From: Paenibacillus sp. JNUCC-31 | GTDB taxonomy: Bacteria; Bacillota; Bacilli; Paenibacillales; Paenibacillaceae | Direction: 5' to 3' | Assembly (NCBI RefSeq): GCF_014844075.1 | Contig: NZ_CP062165.1 | Location: 5,456,001-5,520,000 of the forward strand | Length of the DNA: 64,000 nucleotides | Shown: positions 56,386 to 64,000 of the stretch, in pieces | Position numbering within the stretch: the first letter of the stretch is position 1 | Layout of the letters: each line of letters starts with the position of its first letter | Program-made: the position numbers and the translations under genes | The notes under the pieces: generated by a model | What the model was told of the DNA's origin: nothing | Database searches by the model: none | What the model saw: the letters and a program-made list of their open reading frames with translations, nothing else

Positions 56386-57501
56386 ATGGCATTATTATGG
56401 CTTGTCATTGTTGGTGTCATTATGATTGGCGTACAAGGCATATGGTTCGGCCGTCCCGCCTTATACAAGCTCAAGTACACTAGACAATTCAGCAAGATAC
56501 GTTGTTACGCCGGAGATGAGCTGGAGATGGTAGAGACGATTTCGAATGAAAAACGAGTCTCGGTTCCCTGGCTCAGACTTGAAGCCATGATGCCCGTCTC
56601 CTTTGTTTTTCGATCCGGTTCAGGCATGGATATCAGCCAGGGAGATATCTACCAGAATCATAAAAGCATCTTCACGTTGAAACCGTTTACTCGTATTACG
56701 CGCAAGCATCCTTTTGTATGCAGCAGACGTGGAATTTATACGTTAAACACCGTGACAATGACTGGAGGGGATCTGTTTGGCCTTTGGCGCGTAACGAAGG
56801 CGCTCCCCGTTCATCTGAACATGATTGTGTATCCTTCACTTGTTCATCCTGAAGATCTGCCTGCAATTTATCAGGTATGGCAGGGTGAGGTTGAAGTCTC
56901 CCGTTGGATTGTTGAAGATCCCTTTCTCATTCTTGGAGTTCGTCCATATGGTGCGGGCGACCCCATGAACCGTATACATTGGAAAGCTAGTGCTCGTACG
57001 GGTGAACTGCAGGTATACAAGCAGGGATGGACTGCGGACCCCCAATCCTGGATTGTGGTCAACATTCAGGAGTCTGCAGACATGTGGAGTGTAGTTACCC
57101 GTCCCGAGACGATCGAACGGGCACTCCGTTATGCTGCCACTGCAGTAGTGGATGCGATAGGGAGAGGCTTGCCTGCAGGATTTGCTCATAATGGTTATCG
57201 TGTGAGTGGAGGGCAGGATCCATTGCGGATTGAGCCGGATTACGGCAGTCCTCATCTGGAGAGGTTACTGGAAGCTATGGCGGAGACGGAGTTAAAATGC
57301 ATGGTTCCCATGGAACAATTCCTGAGCGATGAAGTACAACGTAATGAAGAAGCGCAGCAGGCTCGCAGTTATCTCTTAATAACGTCCTATGTATCTCCAG
57401 CCATGGAACATGAAATTGCTCGTTTGCATGAACAGGGCCATCGTGTGACCGTACTCCCGGTAGAGGGTGGGAAAAGCGATTCAAAGGCGGTGAGTGCATG
57501 A
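56386..57501 (+). CDS. DUF58 domain protein
   Basis: A 371-residue protein with a TM at the start (LLWLVIVGVIMIGVQGIW) and the DUF58 signature in the middle (VRPYGAGDPMNRIHWKASAR, then GELQVYKQG). DUF58 proteins form part of MoxR gene clusters, probably as substrates or adaptors of the ATPase. The C-terminal part is less conserved and ends KSDSKAVSA; its stop overlaps the next gene's start by 4 bases. Confidence 0.88.
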   Translation: MALLWLVIVGVIMIGVQGIWFGRPALYKLKYTRQFSKIRCYAGDELEMVETISNEKRVSVPWLRLEAMMPVSFVFRSGSGMDISQGDIYQNHKSIFTLKPFTRITRKHPFVCSRRGIYTLNTVTMTGGDLFGLWRVTKALPVHLNMIVYPSLVHPEDLPAIYQVWQGEVEVSRWIVEDPFLILGVRPYGAGDPMNRIHWKASARTGELQVYKQGWTADPQSWIVVNIQESADMWSVVTRPETIERALRYAATAVVDAIGRGLPAGFAHNGYRVSGGQDPLRIEPDYGSPHLERLLEAMAETELKCMVPMEQFLSDEVQRNEEAQQARSYLLITSYVSPAMEHEIARLHEQGHRVTVLPVEGGKSDSKAVSA

Positions 57502-58808
57502 GTGATTCCAAGAGTTCCAAGGAAAGTTTGATTTTATCCATATTGGCAGTTCTATTGATCGGTGTGTACCTCTATCCATTTCTGACGCTTACTTCACTGT
57601 ATACAGCAGGACATTTGCCTTACACATTAATAGGTATCTTTGTTGTGGCTGGCTCGTTAGGTCAGTGGGTACAGCACAGATTACCAGTTATCAGCGAAAA
57701 AAACACATTTATTCGATGGGGCGCTGCGCTGATTATGGGACTGTTGATCTCATTGATTATCGCATTAGTATTGGGGCTTCCTTTACCTGATTTGCTGACA
57801 GCAGCGGTGTGGGGAGTGATTTCAGCCTATGTTGGATTGAATTTCCAACCTGTCTTCCGTTCCATTTTGATTTGGCGCTTGCAGATTTTTGGTGTGCTCA
57901 CTGCGATTGTATGGAGTGGGGCGGCTAACAGCCTTGAATTCATGCAACCTCTTCAGGCGTATGCAGGAACCGTATATGCAGCGGGGGTCATCAGTTTTGC
58001 TGGTTGGTTGGTAGGTCAATACAGTGTACAGTTGGACCGGGCGATATTGAATGATGGTCAAAGAAGGATTGTGCTGCGTGAGTTTGCCCGGGCGAATCAT
58101 CAGCGTTTGGTATGGATGCTGATTGTCATCGCAGGAATTGGCGCTTTCCCCAGTCTTGTTGCCTGGTTAGGTCCATTGCGTGACCGTCTCCTTGCCTGGA
58201 TCAGAGGTTTACTGGGTTCGAGCTCCAATCAGGATGTTCCGATTACGCCCACAGCTCCCAATGAACCACCGTTGCTACCTGAAGGGATGGAGGCATCAGG
58301 GGAGCCCTCTGTTTTCTGGGATATCCTGGGTTGGATAGTTATGGGGGCTGTTGCAGTAGTTGTTCTGTGGCTTATCCTGCGGTTGGGGCAGAAGGCCATA
58401 AACAAACTTATGGATCGTTTCAAAGGGATGCTGCAACCCGGTCAGAAGAAGATAGAACCCCGTACAGAGTATGTGGATATCAGTGAAACGTTAGAGGCAC
58501 CGGCGAGAACGCGGAAATCCTGGTTCCGCAAGAAGGAGTCGCTGCCTTCAAAGGATGCTGAACGTGTTCGATATTACTATCGGAAGTGGATCGACAGAGC
58601 TGCAGCCCGGGGAGTGGATATACAGAGTGCACATACGCCACTGGAGGCTGCGGAGGCCATTGTTCAGCATGGAGTCAGAGAAGATGATCAGAAGCTCTCT
58701 GCAATGCTGCCGGATAGTTATAATGCTGTTCGCTACGGGAAGAAAACCCCGGACGATTCCGAGATGAGTGAGATTGATCGGATATGGAAATCTTATCGAA
58801 GTAAATAA
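57498..58808 (+). CDS. Polytopic membrane protein with C-terminal DUF4129-like domain
   Basis: A 436-residue membrane protein: about six TM segments from 10-210, a Pro-rich extracellular loop (VPITPTAPNEPPLLPEGMEAS), one further TM near 275-295 and a C-terminal DUF4129-like part from about 350 (AERVRYYYRKWIDRAAARGV ... HTPLEAAEAI). In other Bacilli the third gene of this cluster has a transglutaminase-like core before the DUF4129; I cannot see Cys-His-Asp catalytic segments here. It overlaps the DUF58 gene by 4 bases. Confidence 0.78.
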   Translation: MSDSKSSKESLILSILAVLLIGVYLYPFLTLTSLYTAGHLPYTLIGIFVVAGSLGQWVQHRLPVISEKNTFIRWGAALIMGLLISLIIALVLGLPLPDLLTAAVWGVISAYVGLNFQPVFRSILIWRLQIFGVLTAIVWSGAANSLEFMQPLQAYAGTVYAAGVISFAGWLVGQYSVQLDRAILNDGQRRIVLREFARANHQRLVWMLIVIAGIGAFPSLVAWLGPLRDRLLAWIRGLLGSSSNQDVPITPTAPNEPPLLPEGMEASGEPSVFWDILGWIVMGAVAVVVLWLILRLGQKAINKLMDRFKGMLQPGQKKIEPRTEYVDISETLEAPARTRKSWFRKKESLPSKDAERVRYYYRKWIDRAAARGVDIQSAHTPLEAAEAIVQHGVREDDQKLSAMLPDSYNAVRYGKKTPDDSEMSEIDRIWKSYRSK

Positions 58809-58893
58809 GTCGGGAATCCCTTTACTTTTCTTGTTGCGTTCAAGTATCATGAGAGGAATACACAAGTTGGTCAGAAAAGGAGCAGAGACATTA

Positions 58894-59850
58894 ATGAAGA
58901 CAAATCATTGCAAAATAGTAGATTGTACAATCCGTGATGGCGGGCTGGTAAATAATTGGGACTTTAGCGTGGACTTTGTTCAGCAGCTGTATGCTGGTTT
59001 GAATGAAGCCGGCGTTGATTATATGGAAATTGGATATAAAAATTCGCCGAAGCTCTTGAAGGGAGCGGAAGAGGCGGGACCATGGCGTTTTCTGAATGAT
59101 GATTTCCTGCGCAAGGTTATTCCTCAGAAAGGAAACACCAAATTGTCTGCATTGGTTGATGTCGGTCGTGTAGATGAGAATGATATTCTGCCACGCAGCG
59201 AGAGCATGCTGGATCTGATCCGTGTAGCCTGTTACAGCAAAGATGTGGACAAGGCACTCGCTCTGGTTCAAACGTTCCATGACCGTGGGTATGAAACAAC
59301 ACTGAATATTATGGCACTGTCCAATGTAATGGAGAATGAACTGCTGGAAGCTTTTGAACTGATCAAGGAAAGTGCTGTGGATGTTGTATACATAGTGGAC
59401 TCCTATGGTAGTCTGGATCATAATGACGTGAAATACCTGGTAGAGAAGTTCAAGACTCATTTGCCGAACAAACGTCTTGGTGTTCATACACACAATAACA
59501 TGCAACTGGCATTCTCCAATACACTGATCGCGGCTGAGCTTGGTGTTGAACTGCTTGATGCTTCCGTATATGGAATGGGCCGTGCTGCCGGGAACTGTCC
59601 GACTGAACTGCTAGTTGCCCACTTGAAAGGCACGAAATACAATTTGCGTCCGGTGCTTGGTGTATTGGAGCAATTGATGGTCCCGCTCAGAGAAAAAGAA
59701 GAGTGGGGTTACATTCTGCCTTACATGATTACAGGTACGTTGGATGAGCATCCTCGTTCGGCAATGGCACTGCGTTCGTCAGAAGATAAAGATAAAGTTG
59801 TCGATTTTTTTGATAAACTGACAACACCAGAAGTGAATTTCGATAAATAA
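58894..59850 (+). CDS. HMGL-like (DRE-TIM metallolyase) aldolase-type protein
   Basis: A 318-residue TIM-barrel metalloenzyme of the DRE-TIM metallolyase family. VDCTIRDGGLVNNWDFS is the DRE-like RD motif, VHTHNNMQLAFSNT the HxH metal site and GMGRAAGNCPTEL a glycine segment. The nearest named relatives are 4-hydroxy-2-oxovalerate aldolases and 2-isopropylmalate synthases, but it lacks the LeuA regulatory domain. The open frame extends back to 58768; the ATG at 58894 (MKTNHCKIVDCT) is chosen for its AAAGGAG and the family start. It follows the MoxR unit by 85 bases. Confidence 0.8.
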   Translation: MKTNHCKIVDCTIRDGGLVNNWDFSVDFVQQLYAGLNEAGVDYMEIGYKNSPKLLKGAEEAGPWRFLNDDFLRKVIPQKGNTKLSALVDVGRVDENDILPRSESMLDLIRVACYSKDVDKALALVQTFHDRGYETTLNIMALSNVMENELLEAFELIKESAVDVVYIVDSYGSLDHNDVKYLVEKFKTHLPNKRLGVHTHNNMQLAFSNTLIAAELGVELLDASVYGMGRAAGNCPTELLVAHLKGTKYNLRPVLGVLEQLMVPLREKEEWGYILPYMITGTLDEHPRSAMALRSSEDKDKVVDFFDKLTTPEVNFDK

Positions 59851-59879
59851 AATAGGCTAAAATTCAGTTGTAAACTAAA

Positions 59880-59914
59880 GAAACATGGAGTCCTATTGGG
59901 AATCCATGTTTTTT
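59880..59914 (+). terminator. Terminator after the aldolase-type gene
   Basis: AAACATGGA (59880-59888) and TCCATGTTT (59902-59910) form a stem followed by TTTTT. Region 59915-60140 is gene-free, AT-rich and likely holds the promoter of the next gene. Confidence 0.85.
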
Positions 59915-60140
59915 TAGTTCTAAATGCCTTATTTTTCGGCGTTTATATGAATATATATTCCTAGGAGTACATATTTTTTAGTTCACGTCTGCGGAATTAA
60001 ATGTTATTATGTACCAGATAGCATGTTTGTGCATGTGAATTGAACGTTGGTAGATATGAAAATGTCGAATCTTGTAACAATAGATATTTTTATAGTTAAG
60101 GTATTTCAGGATAGGTGATCCCGGGAAGGAAAAACACGGC

Positions 60141-62267
60141 ATGAAGGCTAATCAGCAAGATCAGAGAAAAATAGGTGGGGTCGCTATAGGCGGCTTAATG
60201 TGTTTCCTCGCAAGTCAATGGTTTCGTTCCTCTACAAGCTCTGATCTGATCATATCGGGTTACCCGGTTCTGACACTCTTGGGTGGATTCGCTGCGACAG
60301 CGGCCTGTATCGGCATTTACAATCAAAGCTGGTTATTCCAGACCCAAAGGCAGACCCTGCGAAGGGTCATGATGACTACGTTGTTTTTATTAATTGGTTT
60401 GTTTGAATTGGTTCACATCGTATCTTTTGCCGAAGAAATGCCGAGTGGTGCCATGACCGAGTCCGATTTCTCGCTGAAAATGATGACGCTTGGATCTCTG
60501 GTTTGTGCAGCGGGTTTGCTGTTCATTTATACGGTCAAAGAAAAGGAAATTGCGTTACCACGCAAATTTTTGCTGTTTAGCGGAACGCTGGGAATTTTTG
60601 TTATGTTATACATATTGGCTATTCAGGAATGGGCTGTGCTGCCAAACTTAATGTCGGGTGATGCAATTAGCGGGATGTTTACCCGGATTCATTTTCTGGT
60701 GGGCATCCTGTATGGCGTTACTGCTGCCGTGTTATTCGTTCACTGGAAAAAGAACAGAGAGGGAGATTTGCCTTCCATCCTTTGCGCTATTCTGTGTTTT
60801 TTCTATGGCGAATGTTACTTTGTTTCCGCAACGCAGATTAATGATATCAATCTCTTATGGGGTCTGTTCAGCGACTGTTTGGCTTATTTCTTTATCCAGA
60901 AGGGTCTATATTCATCTGTAGTGGATACGCCTTTCCTCAAGCAGCAGGTAGCTGAAGCAAAAATGAACTTTATTGCTCATCATGATGATGTGACAGGCCT
61001 GCCGAATCGCCGTCGCCTATCTCAACGACTCAAAGTGATGATGGACGAGGCTGTGGTGGAGGAGCAGCTTGTCGGCGTACTGGTACTGAACATTAACCGA
61101 TTCAAAACGATTAATGATTCACTGGGTCAACAAGCAGCTAACCGTGTACTTCGTCAGGTAGGACAGCGTCTGAAGCATTCTTCGCTCCCCGGAGAGGAAG
61201 TGTTCGGACTGGGAAGAGATGAATTCGTTCTGACAATGACAGATTTCTGCATAACAGATACGGCGTTACGGCGGACAAGATCCATTTTGCAACTATTCGA
61301 AAAACCTGTAACAGTAGATGGAAACGAATATCATCTCACGCTGGGTATTGGCATGGCGATATTCCCGCACGACGGAGACTCACCGGAGGAGATCATTCAG
61401 AATGCGGATACGGCATTGCATCATGCCAAAGATCAGGGAGTGGAGCTCAACCGGTATGCGCACGCGATGCAGATGAAAGCCCAGGAACGGTTGCAGCTTG
61501 AGAATGATCTGCGTAAAGCGTTGGATCGGGGACAGTTCTATCTGGTGTATCAGCCGCAGGTTAATTTGGCAAGTGGCTTGATTGTAGGTATGGAGGCTTT
61601 GGTACGCTGGCAGCACCCGCTCAGAGGAGCGGTATCCCCTGCTGAATTTATTCCTCTCGCTGAGGAAAGTGGGCTGATTGTTCCTCTAGGAGAATGGGTG
61701 TTGCGAGAGGCATGTACACAGAACAAACGGTGGCAGGAAGCGGGTTACCGCAAGCTGTGTGTATCCGTTAACCTGTCTATGAGACAATTCAGGCATTCCC
61801 ACCTGCTGGATAACATTAGCGGTATCCTCAAGGAAACAGGATTGGAGCCAGTGTGGCTCGAACTTGAGATAACGGAAAGCATGACGTTTGATAAGGACCG
61901 AGCCTTTGAACAGTTGCGGAAAATCAAGGAGATTGGTGTTCATATCAGTATTGATGATTTTGGAACAGGGTACAGCTCCCTTCATTATCTGAAAGATCTG
62001 CCAATTGATCGACTCAAGATCGACCGTTCCTTTGTCAATGAAGTCATGGAGGATAGTAACAATGCAGCGATTGTGTCGACCATCACATCCATGGCGCATC
62101 ACTTGCATTTGAAAGTAACAGCTGAGGGTGTGGAAAATGAGGACCAGCTGTCATTTCTTCGTAATCAGCATTGTCACGAGGCTCAGGGGTACTTTTTCAG
62201 CAAGCCGATTACAGCAGCGGATTTCGAGGAGAAGTTTTTGAGTGATGTAGATAAACCCACAGGATAG
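60141..62267 (+). CDS. GGDEF-EAL protein with membrane sensor (MASE3-type)
   Basis: A 708-residue cyclic di-GMP protein. An N-terminal region of about 8 TM helices (residues 10-260; it contains LFELVHIVSF, of the Glu-His type of MASE3 sensors) is followed by a GGDEF domain at about 280-445 where the signature is GLGRDEFVL, i.e. GRDEF in place of GGDEF. The EAL domain (about 455-700) has GMEALVRWQHP, ITESMTF and DDFGTGYSS intact. The likely output is c-di-GMP hydrolysis with the GGDEF domain as a nucleotide sensor. No cognate riboswitch or effector is next to it. Terminator at 62274-62302. Confidence 0.9.
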   Translation: MKANQQDQRKIGGVAIGGLMCFLASQWFRSSTSSDLIISGYPVLTLLGGFAATAACIGIYNQSWLFQTQRQTLRRVMMTTLFLLIGLFELVHIVSFAEEMPSGAMTESDFSLKMMTLGSLVCAAGLLFIYTVKEKEIALPRKFLLFSGTLGIFVMLYILAIQEWAVLPNLMSGDAISGMFTRIHFLVGILYGVTAAVLFVHWKKNREGDLPSILCAILCFFYGECYFVSATQINDINLLWGLFSDCLAYFFIQKGLYSSVVDTPFLKQQVAEAKMNFIAHHDDVTGLPNRRRLSQRLKVMMDEAVVEEQLVGVLVLNINRFKTINDSLGQQAANRVLRQVGQRLKHSSLPGEEVFGLGRDEFVLTMTDFCITDTALRRTRSILQLFEKPVTVDGNEYHLTLGIGMAIFPHDGDSPEEIIQNADTALHHAKDQGVELNRYAHAMQMKAQERLQLENDLRKALDRGQFYLVYQPQVNLASGLIVGMEALVRWQHPLRGAVSPAEFIPLAEESGLIVPLGEWVLREACTQNKRWQEAGYRKLCVSVNLSMRQFRHSHLLDNISGILKETGLEPVWLELEITESMTFDKDRAFEQLRKIKEIGVHISIDDFGTGYSSLHYLKDLPIDRLKIDRSFVNEVMEDSNNAAIVSTITSMAHHLHLKVTAEGVENEDQLSFLRNQHCHEAQGYFFSKPITAADFEEKFLSDVDKPTG

Positions 62268-62273
62268 GATGGG

Positions 62274-62302
62274 CAGAGGCGTAGGACGCTTCTGTCTTTT
62301 TT
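62274..62302 (+). terminator. Terminator after the GGDEF-EAL gene
   Basis: CAGAGGCGT (62274-62282) pairs with ACGCTTCTG (62286-62294; two G-T), followed by TTTTTTG. Confidence 0.75.
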
Positions 62303-62335
62303 GTTTTGAAAGTTAGGTTGGAAGTGGAAAAAAAG

Positions 62336-62364
62336 TTGCAAGCCTTGGATGTTCATGGTATATT
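62336..62364 (+). promoter_or_regulatory. Promoter of the tRNA-Pro/tRNA-Gly unit
   Basis: TTGCAA at 62336-62341 and TATATT at 62359-62364 with a 17-base spacer, 40 bases before the first tRNA. Confidence 0.65.
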
Positions 62365-62403
62365 AGTTTTGTGAAATTCGTGTTAATGTTCCTCGAAACT
62401 TAA

Positions 62404-62477
62404 CGGGACGTAGCTCAGCTTGGTAGAGCACCTGGTTTGGGACCAGGGGGTCGCATGTTCAAATCGTGTCGTCCCGA
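62404..62477 (+). tRNA. tRNA-Pro (anticodon TGG)
   Basis: A full cloverleaf: acceptor CGGGACG / CGTCCCG, D arm TAGCTCAGCTTGGTAGAGCA, anticodon arm CCTGG-TTTGGGA-CCAGG with TGG, and T arm with GTTCAAATC. The CCA end is not encoded. Confidence 0.95.
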
Positions 62478-62488
62478 TCGTCATTCGT

Positions 62489-62559
62489 GCGGGTGTAGTT
62501 CAATGGTAGAACTTTAGCCTTCCAAGCTAATAGCGTGGGTTCGATTCCCATCACCCGCT
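62489..62559 (+). tRNA. tRNA-Gly (anticodon TCC)
   Basis: GCGGGTG / CACCCGC acceptor, D arm TAGTTCAATGGTAGAA, anticodon arm TTAGC-CTTCCAA-GCTAA with TCC, T arm GGGTTCGATTCCC. Lies 11 bases after tRNA-Pro; a terminator follows. No encoded CCA. Confidence 0.95.
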
Positions 62560-62577
62560 TAACTCATGCAACATCCG

Positions 62578-62611
62578 AAACCCTTGTGAATACAAGGGTT
62601 TTATTTTTTTT
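62578..62611 (+). terminator. Terminator after the tRNA pair
   Basis: AAACCCTTGT (62578-62587) and ACAAGGGTTT (62592-62601) with TTATTTTTTT. Confidence 0.85.
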
Positions 62612-62719
62612 GGAGGTATATGTACCACAATCGTAATGGATGAAATGTTGATTCCAAATGGCCCATAATAATCGGCTATACATCTGCCAAGCCATATCGC
62701 TGAAACCAATTCAAAACCT

Positions 62720-63061
62720 TTGCTTTTTCCCCATCATCTGGTACAATAACGAAGAAATCGATACTACACATGAATGAGAGGTAACCATACGTCCCATGAA
62801 GTAAAACACATGAATTGAACCCCAGTAACTGCAGAGAGTGTATTGACGCAGTCAGCCAGAGCGGCTGAGCAATGAGGGGATTCGTGTGTCTAAATTCAGC
62901 TATGGGATCAGGTATGGAGACAGGCAGGCTGTTCTGGCTTAGCTCGTGTGTACCCTTTTAAGGGTTCTTTGTTCATACCGAGGGGTATCTTATGCTTGTT
63001 TTTTGACGCTTTATTCAATCCTGAATTGCCAGACCGCCGGCTGATGCCAGCGGTTTTTTTA
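62720..63061 (+). promoter_or_regulatory. Promoter and attenuator-like leader of the ABC-F gene
   Basis: A promoter (TTGCTT 62720-62725, TACAAT 62742-62747, 16-base spacer) would make a ~335-nt leader. The leader ends in a clear terminator, ACCGCCGGC...GCCAGCGGT (63033-63053) with eight Ts, just 29 bases before the ABC-F start at 63090. A 29-codon frame at 62872-62961 (MRGFVCLNSAMGSGMETGRL then FWLSSCVPF) lies inside it, but has a poor ribosome binding site. Further pairable segments (TACCCTTTTAAGGGT and ATACCGAGGGGTAT) sit between the frame and the terminator, the layout of ribosome-mediated attenuators of ABC-F genes. Confidence 0.55.
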
Positions 63062-63089
63062 TTTTGAATTGCAGGAAGGATGAGGCCTC

Positions 63090-64000
63090 ATGATGACAAT
63101 GGTACGCCTACATGAAGTATCAAAAGAGTGGAACGGAAATGAGTTGTTCGCAGGATTGAATCTGGAAATAAATGAAGGCGAGCGGCTCGCCATTCTGGGT
63201 CGTAACGGGTGTGGCAAGACTACCTTATTACGCATCATTCTTGGAGAAGAAGAGGGTGGTGGACGCATCGAACGCCACGTTCCGCAGCAGGAGTGGGGGT
63301 TCATGCGCCAGCGCTCCATGATCGAACCCGACATCAATGTGCTGGATGCCGTCCGTCAGGAAAGTGGACAGATCTACCAGGTGAAGCGTGACCTGGAAGA
63401 ACTGGAACAACGTATGGGCGAGGGTGAAGCGGCAGATGAGAAGTCATTACTGGCAGCATACACAATAGCAATGGAACAATATGAGCAATTGAACGGGTAT
63501 ATGTGGGAGACGGAGGTAGAGAAGGTACTGACACGTCTGGGGTTAACGTCGGAACATTGGAGTCGGCCGTATCATTCTTTGAGTGGTGGGCAAAAAACAA
63601 AGGCTCGTCTCGCAGGATTGCTGGTCAGTAAACCGAAATTTCTTATTCTGGATGAACCGACGAATCATCTGGATGAAGAGAGCATGCGCTGGCTTGAGGA
63701 ATGGCTATCCACCTATGCCGGAACCTTGTTGTTTGTCTCTCATGACCGGACCTTTATTGATCAGGTAGCAACGGGCGTCGTCGAGTTCAGCCCGGATGCC
63801 CTGACCAAATATAAGGGCGGCTATACAGATTATAAGGGCCACAAGGAACGCGAATGGCGTGAGCAGGAAGCGACCTATCGCAAGCAGGAACTGGAGCGGA
63901 AAGCGCTCGAAGAGACGATCCGCAATTACCAGCAGTGGTTTCATCAGGCTCATAATTCAGCGACCGATGTGGAGGTCAAAATCACTCAGAGCTTCTATAA
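63090..64000 (+). CDS. ABC-F family ATPase (probable ribosome-protection or translation factor), partial
   Basis: The first 303 codons of an ABC-F protein, cut by the window end. Walker A GRNGCGKTT (about 34-42), a long inserted helical arm (LEELEQRMGEGEAADEKSLL), signature LSGGQKTKARLAGLL, Walker B ILDEPTNHLD and SHDRTFIDQ are seen. After the first domain the linker (P-site tRNA interaction motif region) starts. ABC-F proteins bind the ribosomal E site; many in Paenibacillus confer resistance to macrolides, lincosamides or pleuromutilins, and the leader attenuator points that way. The second domain is beyond the window, so no resistance is claimed. Confidence 0.88.
   Translation, partial: MMTMVRLHEVSKEWNGNELFAGLNLEINEGERLAILGRNGCGKTTLLRIILGEEEGGGRIERHVPQQEWGFMRQRSMIEPDINVLDAVRQESGQIYQVKRDLEELEQRMGEGEAADEKSLLAAYTIAMEQYEQLNGYMWETEVEKVLTRLGLTSEHWSRPYHSLSGGQKTKARLAGLLVSKPKFLILDEPTNHLDEESMRWLEEWLSTYAGTLLFVSHDRTFIDQVATGVVEFSPDALTKYKGGYTDYKGHKEREWREQEATYRKQELERKALEETIRNYQQWFHQAHNSATDVEVKITQSFY

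Overview
The window is a stretch of ordinary chromosome from a low-to-mid GC, spore-forming Firmicute, almost certainly a Paenibacillus. This is inferred from strong AGGAGG-type ribosome binding sites, frequent GTG/TTG starts, an ATT-started infC behind an L20-type leader, a leucine-type T-box before ilvBNC, an LplBC-type sugar importer beside a large membrane AraC regulator, S-layer homology proteins and many GNAT acetyltransferases. I see no phage, insertion sequence, CRISPR array, rRNA or replication origin.

Layout. 1-10.4 kb: small-enzyme neighbourhood (SDR end, DJ-1/PfpI, several GNATs, a kinase-like protein, a lipoprotein, glutamate racemase, a histidine phosphatase, two Nudix hydrolases, DUF3891) with coaA and a DUF423 membrane gene on the minus strand. 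10.5-15.7 kb: cell-surface locus, an SLH protein followed by a 1220-residue secreted Ig-like protein; the junction of the two genes is AT-rich. 16.1-25.8 kb: odhAB (2-oxoglutarate dehydrogenase E1/E2), an alpha/beta hydrolase, manA, the tRNA wobble-modification pair ytqA-mnmM, a 66-residue unknown and trmB. 25.9-32.0 kb: two-TM AraC regulator divergent from two sugar permeases and a binding protein. 32.1-35.8 kb: GT28-like glycolipid glycosyltransferase, PAP2 phosphatase and a family 2 glycosyltransferase with a long leader.

35.8-42.8 kb: infC-rpmI-rplT with autogenous leader, then a nucleoside-type BMP binding protein and its ATPase and two permeases. 43.0-52.2 kb: a Sm-like/GPG-rich small protein, a GNAT, then ilvB-ilvN-ilvC-leuA and leuB. 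The leucine genes are interrupted by an aldo/keto reductase on the opposite strand, and leuCD are absent here. 52.2-58.8 kb: a PerR-box peroxiredoxin, a small CxxC protein, a soluble PAS histidine kinase, and a MoxR-DUF58-DUF4129 operon. 58.9-64 kb: an HMGL-like aldolase, a MASE3-type GGDEF-EAL protein, tRNA-Pro and tRNA-Gly, and the start of an ABC-F ATPase behind an attenuator-like leader.

The best leads are regulatory or structural rather than a complete new system: a 19-bp long-range hairpin between ilvN and ilvC, an attenuator-type leader before the ABC-F gene, a cluster of GTTCA half-sites in the AraC/permease divergent region, the Sm-like/GPG-repeat protein, the mosaic SLH/Ig-like locus, a truncated GNAT gene and a short peptide gene ahead of the histidine kinase.
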